From the NCBI GenBank assembly GCA_903879775.1, contig CAIRMY010000026.1:1-24303 (forward strand): DNA of 24,303 bases, read 5' to 3'. The notes under the pieces are model-generated. The model searched no databases. It saw only the letters and a program-made list of their open reading frames with translations, and had not been told where the DNA came from. Made by a program: the position numbers and the translations under genes. This document shows, in pieces, positions 1 to 6,999 of the stretch. The stretch comes from an uncultured Bacteroidota bacterium. Lineage in GTDB: Bacteria; Bacteroidota; Bacteroidia; NS11-12g; UBA955. How positions within the stretch are numbered: position 1 is the first letter of the stretch; every line of letters begins with the position of its first letter.

Positions 1-190
1 ATTTACAATGACATTATTCCATTGATTAGTAAGGCTATAGAAATTATCAGTAAGCCTGTCCGCTAAGGCGGTAAATAAATTTATGATAGATTTTTCAAGT
101 TTTGAGAAAAAAATAAAAGTACAGAGATATCTTTTATCAAAAGGGTATAAGTACGATGAAATTTCTGAAGCGCTAAAGCTTCAAGATTAA
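1..190 (+). pseudogene. recX: recX-like 3' end, split across two frames (partial at window edge)
   Basis: The last 40 or so codons before the TAA at 188-190 read as a RecX C-terminal helical repeat. It contains KKIKVQRYLLSKGYKYDEI, which matches the family pattern of a basic stretch, then RYLL.RGY.YD.I near the C-terminus. RecX modulates RecA filaments. The upstream part that fits the preceding repeat (YNDIIPLISKAIEIISK, positions 4-54) is in a different frame, which stops at 64-66. The frame of the C-terminal part has stops at 23-25 and 38-40. The change of frame coincides with a small GC-rich palindrome at 60-71. Taking out about 16 bp there would join the two parts. Identification rests on a short stretch and most of the gene lies outside the window, so it could be a dead gene, a naturally shortened RecX, or a sequencing error. 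Confidence 0.5.
60..71. repeat. small GC-rich palindrome (4-bp arms, 4-nt loop)
   Basis: CCGC-TAAG-GCGG forms a short hairpin, with GT immediately on its left. It stands out as GC-rich in very AT-rich surroundings. It lies exactly where the recX-like reading frame is broken, so it may be a small inserted palindromic repeat. I see no second copy in this window, so membership in a dispersed family is inference. Confidence 0.4.
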
Positions 191-240
191 ATTTTATAGA
201 GGTTTGAATGGGAATGCCTTCAATTATATTTTAACTGTAA

Positions 241-262
241 TTATAAAATAGTTATTTTATAA
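241..262. other. perfect A/T-only inverted repeat over a stop codon
   Basis: TTATAAAATA and TATTTTATAA (10-bp arms, 2-nt spacer) are perfect inverted repeats. They overlap the stop codon (252-254) of the minus-strand gene that ends there, between it and the convergent recX remnant. With no G or C pairs it is a weak hairpin, so its action as a terminator is uncertain. Confidence 0.35.
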
Positions 263-1040
263 TAGAATCATTAAACGTTGAATTAATATTCACGGGGATT
301 TCTTGCGCATTCATTTCCATTCTGCCTTCAAGGTTTATATTGCCATCGGTAGAAATGATATAGTTTGATTTGCGATCCACAGTCATAGATCCTGTCATTT
401 TGCCCAATAAATCATTGTGAATGATGATGCCATTTTGATTCATATCACTTTGAACGATCATAGATGTAATGAAGCTTAAAATGGCATCGCCATTTTCATT
501 TCGATCATATGTGTATTGCGTAATCATTGAATTCCCAGCATAGGTATTGCTATCTAACCAACTATCGCCAATATTTTTAGTTGATTTTATATTTAAAAAC
601 TGCGTAAATGTTTTGTTCAACTGGAAACTCCCACTGTACGATTGTTCCATTTGTTTAAGTAATTCAGGACTTCCAGTAATTGAATTTATGGCACCCTGAT
701 TATTGGTTGTTAAAACTATAGGTTTGAAATTTTTTGAAGCATCAGGAATATTTTGTTTTTTACCCATTACTTCAATATCGCCTTCTATTTTATTGTAGGT
801 AATAGAGATTTTTTGACTATCAGAAACGGGGCGTTGAATATTAATGATTGAATACATATTCATATTCGTAACCATTGTCATTTCCTGACCTTGCATCAAC
901 ATTTTATTTTTTGCAAGTTGAGTCATTTTACGCGTTGTTTTTTGAATAGGATAAAATCCTTTATTGGGACTCAAATTTTGGCCCAATGCATATCCACAAA
1001 GCAAAATGAATGCTAAAAAACTAAAAATCGACTTTTTCAT
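252..1040 (-). CDS. secreted protein, DUF6263-like
   Basis: This is a 262-residue protein with an N-terminal signal peptide (MKK, a hydrophobic run, then a plausible signal peptidase I site after ALG near residue 20). The body is beta-rich and low in cysteine, with a repeated 'Q.MTM...M.M' character, and it resembles the Bacteroidota DUF6263 family, which has no known function. A longer reading would begin at a TTG at 1049. I prefer the ATG at 1040 because it puts MKK at the front of the signal peptide and because a promoter box (TACATTTG) overlaps the upstream codons. No cysteine follows the signal, so this is a soluble periplasmic or secreted protein rather than a lipoprotein. The family assignment is moderate; the secretion call is firm. 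Confidence 0.75.
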   Translation of the reverse strand: MKKSIFSFLAFILLCGYALGQNLSPNKGFYPIQKTTRKMTQLAKNKMLMQGQEMTMVTNMNMYSIINIQRPVSDSQKISITYNKIEGDIEVMGKKQNIPDASKNFKPIVLTTNNQGAINSITGSPELLKQMEQSYSGSFQLNKTFTQFLNIKSTKNIGDSWLDSNTYAGNSMITQYTYDRNENGDAILSFITSMIVQSDMNQNGIIIHNDLLGKMTGSMTVDRKSNYIISTDGNINLEGRMEMNAQEIPVNINSTFNDSIIK

Positions 1041-1046
1041 GTATTT

Positions 1047-1054
1047 CAAATGTA
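1047..1054 (-). promoter_or_regulatory. -7 box TACATTTG for the DUF6263-like gene
   Basis: This is an exact match to the Bacteroidota -7 consensus TAnnTTTG on the minus strand. It ends 6 nt before the ATG at 1040, which predicts a start of transcription at or next to the start codon. Confidence 0.55.
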
Positions 1055-1120
1055 AGGAATTGATAATTTATTCGTGGGTTTATCGGTTAATCACTAAAAT
1101 TAATCGACTACGTGAATCCC

Positions 1121-2149
1121 TTAAATAAATATCTTTTTATCCATATTTAGCCATTCGAGCGCAGAAGTTCCAAGCATTATTTCTTGGGTTTTCAAATCAA
1201 ATCCAGCGGTTTTGATTAATTCACCTGGATTGTCTTCTCCTAGAGGGAAAGGATAATCTGTTCCTAAAGTCACTTTATTTGCACCTACCAAATCAACCAC
1301 AAGTTGCAACATTTTAGGATCGTGAACTAAGCTGTCTAACCAAAATTGACCTAAGTACTTTTTGGGATTGTGGATGTTGTCAACAGCAACCAAATCGGGT
1401 CTAGCTTGCCATCCGTGTTCAATCCTTCCAATAGTTGCAGGAAATGCACCACCGCCGTGAGCAAAGGCAACTCTGAGTTTTGGCAGGCGCTCAAATATCC
1501 CTCCGAAAATCATGCTACATATAGCCAAAGAGGTTTCTGCAGGCATGCCTACCAACCACGGCAACCAGTATTTTGGCATTTTTGTTTTTGCACTCCACCA
1601 CCAAGGATGTACAAAAAGTGCCATGTCTAAGTCTTGCATTGCTTCAAAAATTGGGAACAATGCTGGTTCATTTAAGTTCCAATCGTTCACATGTGAGCCA
1701 ATTTGGATTCCCTTTAAACCTATTTCTTTGCAACGGCGTAATTCTTGAATAGCCAATTCTGTATGTTGCATTGGCAACGTGCCTAAGCCAACAAATCTCT
1801 TGGGAAAAAGATTGCAAACCTCTGCAATGTGATCATTTAAATATTTTGCAATTTCAAGCGTATGTTTTGGTTCTGCCCAATAGCTAAACATTACGGGTAT
1901 GGTACTCAACACTTGAACATCTACATGGTGATGGCCACATTCTTTGAGTCTTGTTTCTGCGTCCCAACAATTGCTTTCAATTTCTCTGAAAAATTCGCCG
2001 TCCATCATCATGTTTGCGCAGCAAGGTTTATGATGTTCGAGAGAAATGAATTCTCCATACCCAAACTTTTCTTTCCATTTAGGAAGGTCAGATGGAATGA
2101 TGTGTGTATGAATATCTACTGTAAAAAAACGATTTTCAGGGGTCGACAT
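1121..2149 (-). CDS. ACMSD: 2-amino-3-carboxymuconate-6-semialdehyde decarboxylase
   Basis: This is an amidohydrolase-2 family enzyme (342 aa; the human enzyme has about 336). ACMSD decarboxylates 2-amino-3-carboxymuconate semialdehyde, diverting kynurenine-pathway flux from quinolinate/NAD synthesis to glutarate or acetyl-CoA. All known functional residues can be placed: zinc ligands H14, H16 (DIHTH), H181 (FVHP) and D298 (GTDYP); catalytic H231 (FAHGGG); substrate-side R55, W198 and R242. Long blocks such as VQVLSTIPVMFSYWA, VGLGTLPMQ, KYWLPWLVGMPAET and NPKKYLG match vertebrate and bacterial ACMSD, which separates it from other amidohydrolase-2 decarboxylases. It is transcribed alone. No other kynurenine-pathway gene is in view, and the divergent neighbour is an amino-acid permease. 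The start gives MSTPENRFF with a promoter box 4 nt upstream. Confidence 0.95.
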   Translation of the reverse strand: MSTPENRFFTVDIHTHIIPSDLPKWKEKFGYGEFISLEHHKPCCANMMMDGEFFREIESNCWDAETRLKECGHHHVDVQVLSTIPVMFSYWAEPKHTLEIAKYLNDHIAEVCNLFPKRFVGLGTLPMQHTELAIQELRRCKEIGLKGIQIGSHVNDWNLNEPALFPIFEAMQDLDMALFVHPWWWSAKTKMPKYWLPWLVGMPAETSLAICSMIFGGIFERLPKLRVAFAHGGGAFPATIGRIEHGWQARPDLVAVDNIHNPKKYLGQFWLDSLVHDPKMLQLVVDLVGANKVTLGTDYPFPLGEDNPGELIKTAGFDLKTQEIMLGTSALEWLNMDKKIFI

Positions 2150-2153
2150 GCTG

Positions 2154-2161
2154 CAAAAATA
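2154..2161 (-). promoter_or_regulatory. -7 box TATTTTTG for ACMSD
   Basis: This is an exact TAnnTTTG match on the minus strand, ending 4 nt before the ACMSD start codon. It predicts a leaderless or nearly leaderless transcript. Confidence 0.55.
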
Positions 2162-2246
2162 ACTTCATTCTGAAGAAAGTGGCAATTATTTATTTAAAGC
2201 AAATGAAAAAACAATGCCATAAAAGCTGTTTTTTTGAAAGAATTTT

Positions 2247-3548
2247 ATGTCGAAACGCAAAATAGATTTTTGGGGAGCAACAAGTATGGTTGTTGCCAAT
2301 ATGGTTGGAACCGGTGTTTTTACGAGTTTAGGCTATCAAGTATTCGATATTCAATCTGGATTTGCAATCATCATGATTTGGGTTGTTGGAGGGATATTGG
2401 CTCTGCTAGGTGCTTTTAGCTATGCAGAAATTGCAAGCAGATTGCCTCAAGATGGGGGAGAGTTTCACTTTTTGTCAAAAATTTATCACCCAGCAATTGG
2501 GTATATGGCCGGGTTTGTGAGTTCCACAGTGGGCTTTGCGGCGCCTGTTGCAGGAGCAGCCTTGGCATTGGGGGCTTATGTAAATGGGGTTTGGGGTGGC
2601 CTGAATGAAAGATATATCGCGCTTTCAGTTGTGGTCATTATTTCTTTGATTCACCTGTATAGCATGAAGTTAGGATTGATATTTCAGAAAGTTTCTACGC
2701 TGGCAAAAGTGGTTATTATTGTTTTATTCATTGGTGTAGGATTTTCAATTTCACCTAATGCAATTTCTTTTGCACCAACTTCGCAATCTTGGTTGGAGAT
2801 GTTTAAAGATGGCTATTTGGCACCAGCTTTTGCAATTAGTTTGATCTTTGTTTCTTTTGCTTACAGCGGTTGGAATGCCAGTGCATACATTGCCGGAAGT
2901 ATCGAAAAACCAGAGAAAAATCTTTCGAGAAGTATTTTATTGGGAACCATTGTTGTCATTTTTCTTTATGTTTTGTTAAATGCTGTTTTTTTAATGTCAT
3001 CACCAATTTCATCGTTGGTTGGAAATAAAGAAGTTGGATTAATCGCAGCAAAATCGTTATTGGGGACGTCGGTTGGGAATTTAATGGGCGGTATCATTAG
3101 CTTGCTTTTAGTTTCTACAATAAGTTCTATGATTTTCACAGGACCTCGTGTTATGAAATCAATGTTTCAGGAAATACAGCAATTGAAAATTTTGGGTGTT
3201 ACCGCCGAAGATGGAACACCTCGCAATGCAATTGTTGTTCAATGTATTCTGAGTTTAATTTTCCTGTATACATTAAACTTTGAATCGCTAATCTATTTTA
3301 CGTCGTTCACCCTTTCATTGTTTACATTGTTAACTGTTTTTGGGTTGTTTGTTTTGAGAATTAAATCGGGTAAACCTGAAGGTTATAAAGCTTGGGGATA
3401 TCCAGTTTCTCCTTTGCTATTTGTAATCATGACAAGTGGAGTTGCCTATTATTTCATCAAGGATAAACCGTTGGAAAGTATTTTGGGATTGAGTACTGCA
3501 GTTTTAGGATTGGTGTTCTATTTCATTTTTGCGAAAAAGAAAGTTTAA
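2247..3548 (+). CDS. APC-family amino-acid permease
   Basis: This is a 433-residue polytopic membrane protein with about 12 hydrophobic segments. The N-terminal IDFWGATSMVVANMVGTGVF carries the APC-superfamily unwound TM1 motif (G-x-G-x-F class), and the PEKNLSR-like stretch near residue 225 fits the conserved loop after TM6. These features mark an amino acid/polyamine/organocation transporter, probably a proton symporter in the inner membrane. The substrate cannot be read from sequence. Its divergent partner is ACMSD, 97 bp away, so an aromatic amino acid is conceivable but unproven. The upstream region has only a weak promoter-like TTTTTTTG at 2229-2236, 10 nt before the ATG. A bidirectional terminator follows 18 bp after the stop. 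Confidence 0.88.
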   Translation: MSKRKIDFWGATSMVVANMVGTGVFTSLGYQVFDIQSGFAIIMIWVVGGILALLGAFSYAEIASRLPQDGGEFHFLSKIYHPAIGYMAGFVSSTVGFAAPVAGAALALGAYVNGVWGGLNERYIALSVVVIISLIHLYSMKLGLIFQKVSTLAKVVIIVLFIGVGFSISPNAISFAPTSQSWLEMFKDGYLAPAFAISLIFVSFAYSGWNASAYIAGSIEKPEKNLSRSILLGTIVVIFLYVLLNAVFLMSSPISSLVGNKEVGLIAAKSLLGTSVGNLMGGIISLLLVSTISSMIFTGPRVMKSMFQEIQQLKILGVTAEDGTPRNAIVVQCILSLIFLYTLNFESLIYFTSFTLSLFTLLTVFGLFVLRIKSGKPEGYKAWGYPVSPLLFVIMTSGVAYYFIKDKPLESILGLSTAVLGLVFYFIFAKKKV

Positions 3549-3566
3549 ATGATTTGCGATTTTCGC

Positions 3567-3607
3567 AAAAAAAAGGCTGTCATCAATGTTTGAGACAGCC
3601 TTTTTTT
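3567..3607. terminator. bidirectional rho-independent terminator
   Basis: The arms GGCTGTC (3575-3581) and GACAGCC (3594-3600) are extended by A and T tracts on both sides and separated by a 12-nt loop. Because both flanks are homopolymeric, it can terminate the plus-strand permease and the minus-strand sugar transporter, which converge here. Confidence 0.9.
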
Positions 3608-3620
3608 ATGTCAACTAATT

Positions 3621-4970
3621 TTATTTGTCGGTGGTTATTCTTGTGGTTAGAATGGCGGCAACGATCAGTAAAACGCCACCACACATCACTCCATAAATTT
3701 GATTGTTATGCAATACATTTTTCATAAAATTACCAAAGAAAAGGGCAGCAATGATTTCAGGAAGTACAATAAAGAAGTTGAAAATGCCCATGTAAATCCC
3801 AATTTTATTTTCAGGTAAGCAACCACTCAACATGCTGTAAGGCATAGACAGGATACTACTCCATGCAATACCAACACATGCCATCACACCATAAAGTCCT
3901 AGAACACTATCTTTATCAACGAATTGAATAGATAACAATCCAATTCCACCAATCAAAAGACATAACATGTGCGTGTATTTATCGCTTATTTTAGAAGCAA
4001 TAAACGGAATTAAAAATGCAAATAGGAAGGTAATGATATTTTGAAAGGAATAAGTTAAGCCAGCGAATTCAGTTCCTCTGGTGTACATCAATTTACCTTG
4101 GTCAACAATTGTAATCCAATCTTGTACAATGATTTTAGATGTGCCATCGGCAGATCCGGCATAAATTAGGTTACCAACAGCTGGGGTATAATAAAACCAC
4201 ATGAGAAATAAGCCAGGCCAAGTTAAAAATTGAATCAATGCAAGTTGTTTCATGCGTTTCGGCATATTGGCAATTGCATGGGTAATTTCTTTGAAACCAT
4301 TTAATAATCCGCCTTTTTTATTTTTTAATTCTTCTATTTCTTCTTGTGTTGGGGGATATTCTTTCGTTGTGATAACGGTATAAAGCACAAAGGAAATAAA
4401 CGCAGCCGCTCCAATGTAAAAGCTGATTTTTACGTTGTAAGGTATTTGTCCTTTTTCAGAAATATTTGTCACTCCAAACCAATGTGATAAGATCCAAGGC
4501 AAAGAACTGGCGACAATACTTCCTAAACCAATGAATAAACTTTGCATTGAAAAGCCAAGTGTTCTTTGCTCTTCGGGTAATTTATCGGCTACAAAGGCTC
4601 TGAAAGGTTCCATAGAAATGTTAATGGATGAATCTAAAATCCACAACAAGCCGGCTGCCATCCAAAGGGAAGGAGAATTTGGCATTAGGATTAGAGCAAT
4701 TGAACTGAGAATTGCTCCGATTAAGAAATAGGGTCTTCTTCTGCCGAAAGTTGGATGCCACGTTTTATCGCTTAGATATCCTATGATTGGCTGTACCAAT
4801 AAACCAGTTAATGGAGCTGCTAACCACAGGAAGGGCAATTTATCAGGCTCAGCACCTAAGTATTCATAAATTGAACTCATGTTGGCCATTTGCAATGCCC
4901 AACCAAATTGGATTCCCATGAATCCAATGCTCATATTTATGATTTGCGATATCGATAAACGGGGTTTCAT
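3621..4970 (-). CDS. MFS sugar transporter, SLC45 (maltose/sucrose) type
   Basis: This is a 449-residue inner-membrane protein with about 12 hydrophobic segments. The N-terminal half contains GIQFGWALQMAN and the loop GYLSDKTWHPTFGRRRPY, which is the SLC45/GPH-type signature D(K/R)...GRRRP between TM2 and TM3. A second-half loop ASKISDKY repeats the MFS pattern. Relatives carry maltose, maltodextrins or sucrose with protons. The start codon lies 2 nt beyond the stop of the upstream GH13 gene, so the two are co-transcribed, which supports a maltodextrin-derived substrate. The exact sugar is inference. Confidence 0.88.
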   Translation of the reverse strand: MKPRLSISQIINMSIGFMGIQFGWALQMANMSSIYEYLGAEPDKLPFLWLAAPLTGLLVQPIIGYLSDKTWHPTFGRRRPYFLIGAILSSIALILMPNSPSLWMAAGLLWILDSSINISMEPFRAFVADKLPEEQRTLGFSMQSLFIGLGSIVASSLPWILSHWFGVTNISEKGQIPYNVKISFYIGAAAFISFVLYTVITTKEYPPTQEEIEELKNKKGGLLNGFKEITHAIANMPKRMKQLALIQFLTWPGLFLMWFYYTPAVGNLIYAGSADGTSKIIVQDWITIVDQGKLMYTRGTEFAGLTYSFQNIITFLFAFLIPFIASKISDKYTHMLCLLIGGIGLLSIQFVDKDSVLGLYGVMACVGIAWSSILSMPYSMLSGCLPENKIGIYMGIFNFFIVLPEIIAALFFGNFMKNVLHNNQIYGVMCGGVLLIVAAILTTRITTDK

Positions 4971-4972
4971 TT

Positions 4973-6361
4973 TTAATTTTGAGTTGTAAAGACTACATAT
5001 CCAAAGCTCGGCAATATGAATTCACCGTTTTTAAGTTCGTACTGGCTCGAAACATAAATATTTTTTTCATTTGGAACATAATTGCCAACAGCTTTAAATG
5101 ATTGCGTTCCTTCAGATATATTGGCAACTACAATCACCGTTTTACCGTCTAATGTCCTTTCAAAAGCAAGTAAAGAAGTGAGATCTTCAGTGTTGTTTAA
5201 TTGAATAAAGGTTGTTGGAGCACCTTGGTTTCCGTTGGCCAATGCAGGCTGAGAATGTTTTAATGCATTCATTTTTCTATACCAACCGTATAAGCTTGTA
5301 TCGCCCCATGTAATTGGGTCTTTCTCGAAAAATTGCAAACGTTTTTTATTGTTTGCTTCCTCTCCGCTGTAAATTAGTGGAAACGTTTGAGGCAAAGTGT
5401 AATTTAAAACACTAAATAACTGCCATTTTTTACCGTATTTTTCGTCGACGGTTCCATTCCAAGAATTTTCATCGTGGTTGGTTAAAAAGCTCATTCTGTA
5501 AACATCAGAAGGTGTTTCTTTATAAGTTTCTTCGATGTGTTTTCTTAAATCTTTACTGCTTTTTTTACCTTGTGCTATTTCTGCAGATAAACCATGTAAA
5601 CTCCAATTGTAATTGGCATTAAAAGCATTGGTGAAATATTCTTTTGGATTGGGATTGATATCTTTTTGAGTTTCCATTTCAGCCAACATGAAAACGGGTT
5701 TAATTCTTTCGAGTTCTGTGCGCGCTTCAACCCAAAAATCTGCAGGTACTAAAAACGCAACATCGCAACGGAAGCCATCAATATCGCATTCTTTAACCCA
5801 ATACTTTAGGGCTTTAATCATTTCTTTACGAAGTTCTTTGTTCGTATAATTTAATTTGGCAACATCAGACCAATCGTATTGTGTGATAATGTTACCGTTT
5901 TTATCTTTTTCATACCATTCTGGATGGCTTGAAATCCAGTCGTGATCCCACGCTGTGTGATTGGCTACCCAGTCTATAATTACTTTTTGACCTGCATCAT
6001 GTGCTGTTTTTACGAGTGCTTTGAAATCGTTTAAAGTTCCAAATTCTGGATTTACGGTGGTATAATTTTGAACTGAATAGTAACTACCTAAAGTTCCTTT
6101 TCTGTTTTTTTGTCCTATTGGATTGATAGGCATGATCCAAAGTATATCGGCGCCTAATTCTTTAATTCTTGGGATATCTTTTGTAACCGCGCTGAATGTG
6201 CCTTCTTGCGAATGTTGCCTAACATTAACTTCATAAATCACAGAATTCTTGCTCCATTGAGGGGCGCTTAAGTTTACATTGATTTTTTCTTCAGTTGATT
6301 TGCAACCAATCAATGCAAATGAAGAGGCAATTATGATTGATAAATATGAGGCTAATTTCAT
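4973..6361 (-). CDS. GH13 alpha-amylase-family glycosidase, lipoprotein
   Basis: This is a 462-residue enzyme with an SPII lipoprotein signal (ALIGC, lipidated C20), so it is anchored in a membrane facing the periplasm or cell surface. GH13 regions appear in order: region I DWVANH at 130-135, region II GFRCDV with nucleophile D200, region III with acid/base E228 (LAEME), and region IV NHDEN with D297 as transition-state stabiliser. A C-terminal beta domain (SLLAFERTLDGKTVIVVAN) follows the barrel. It hydrolyses alpha-glucosidic bonds, probably of maltooligosaccharides or cyclodextrins. Family and catalytic competence are clear; substrate and subfamily are not. It is the first gene of an operon with the SLC45-type transporter, and a palindromic putative operator sits upstream at 6423-6438. 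Confidence 0.92.
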   Translation of the reverse strand: MKLASYLSIIIASSFALIGCKSTEEKINVNLSAPQWSKNSVIYEVNVRQHSQEGTFSAVTKDIPRIKELGADILWIMPINPIGQKNRKGTLGSYYSVQNYTTVNPEFGTLNDFKALVKTAHDAGQKVIIDWVANHTAWDHDWISSHPEWYEKDKNGNIITQYDWSDVAKLNYTNKELRKEMIKALKYWVKECDIDGFRCDVAFLVPADFWVEARTELERIKPVFMLAEMETQKDINPNPKEYFTNAFNANYNWSLHGLSAEIAQGKKSSKDLRKHIEETYKETPSDVYRMSFLTNHDENSWNGTVDEKYGKKWQLFSVLNYTLPQTFPLIYSGEEANNKKRLQFFEKDPITWGDTSLYGWYRKMNALKHSQPALANGNQGAPTTFIQLNNTEDLTSLLAFERTLDGKTVIVVANISEGTQSFKAVGNYVPNEKNIYVSSQYELKNGEFILPSFGYVVFTTQN

Positions 6362-6422
6362 GGTGTCAGTTTTACACTAAGTATTTGATACGCAAGATAG
6401 CAAATTCGCAATAAATCCCAAA

Positions 6423-6438
6423 ATTATTTGCAAATAAT
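6423..6438. promoter_or_regulatory. perfect 16-bp palindrome, candidate operator
   Basis: ATTATTTGCAAATAAT is a perfect palindrome with a central GC. It lies 62-77 bp upstream of the glycosidase start and 67-82 bp upstream of the divergent YbjN-like gene. Its size and symmetry suit a dimeric repressor, for example of the LacI family that often controls sugar operons. The regulator is not in the window, so this is inference. Confidence 0.4.
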
Positions 6439-6492
6439 GCAAAATGAAAGTGTTCTGGTCATTCGTCAAAAGGAAATGACCTTTACAGATTG

Positions 6493-6500
6493 TATCTTTG
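6493..6500 (+). promoter_or_regulatory. -7 box TATCTTTG for the YbjN-like gene
   Basis: This is an exact TAnnTTTG match in a 15-nt context (ATTGTATCTTTGCAG) that recurs before the DHS-like gene at 17509-17523. It ends 4 nt before the GTG at 6505 and so decides the start: the in-frame TTG at 6490 lies upstream of the expected transcription start. Confidence 0.6.
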
Positions 6501-6504
6501 CAGT

Positions 6505-6969
6505 GTGGAACTAAATGTACTTATCAAAACAGTAGAAGATGCCATTGTATCGATGGGTTTATCGAAGGAAGAATCGCAAGCAGACGAACAAGGTCAGTGG
6601 ATCCTTTTAAAAAATGAGACCCCAATTTATATCGATGCTTGGCAAGATATAGAGTCTACACCTTGGAACTATTTCATCTTTGAGCAAGACAGAACAGTTT
6701 TTCAAATTACAGTTCCATTTTGTTATGGACCTACTTTAAAAAGATCAGAATTTTTAGAAGAGTTATTGGTGGTGAATTTGAATTTGCATTTAGGTAAGTT
6801 TTCTTATAACACGCGCGATAACGTAGTTGTATTGAGTTACAGAGTTCCGGGAGGCGCATTTAAAGCAGATAGTTTGGCACAAATAATTGATGCACTGGCT
6901 TATTATACAGAAATGGCATATCATGTGTTGAAAGATGAATTTCACCTTAAACGTGTGGTTGAGGGTTAA
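6505..6969 (+). CDS. YbjN-like / type III chaperone-fold protein
   Basis: This small protein (154 aa from the GTG) has the layout of YbjN-domain proteins, which share the alpha/beta fold of type III secretion chaperones. It has an N-terminal helix, then strands around GQWILLKNETPIYIDAWQD, a central VFQITVPFCYG strand, a helical LLVVNLNLHLGKFSYN segment, VVVLSYRVPGG, and a final long helix. There is no signal peptide, so it is cytoplasmic. E. coli YbjN has been linked to stress and motility control, but no function follows from sequence here. The start is uncertain: GTG at 6505 fits the promoter, while the next ATG at 6553 would remove the first helix. A lipoprotein gene follows after 30 bp. 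Confidence 0.6.
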   Translation: MELNVLIKTVEDAIVSMGLSKEESQADEQGQWILLKNETPIYIDAWQDIESTPWNYFIFEQDRTVFQITVPFCYGPTLKRSEFLEELLVVNLNLHLGKFSYNTRDNVVVLSYRVPGGAFKADSLAQIIDALAYYTEMAYHVLKDEFHLKRVVEG

Positions 6970-6987
6970 GATTATCTAAATTAGAAC

Positions 6988-6995
6988 TAATATTG
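6988..6995 (+). promoter_or_regulatory. possible -7 box TAATATTG for the lipoprotein at 7000
   Basis: One mismatch to TAnnTTTG, ending 4 nt before the ATG at 7000. The spacing matches the other genes with boxes next to the start codon, but the match itself is weaker. Confidence 0.3.
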
Positions 6996-6999
6996 TAGC

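Noticed and set aside
1370..2173. Three plus-strand open frames inside the ACMSD gene
   Set aside because: They are antisense shadows of a strongly conserved gene, have odd composition rich in Cys and His, and match no family pattern.
2163..2175. CTTCA-TTC-TGAAG as an operator between ACMSD and the permease
   Set aside because: Five-bp arms are expected by chance in this much sequence, and nothing else supports binding.
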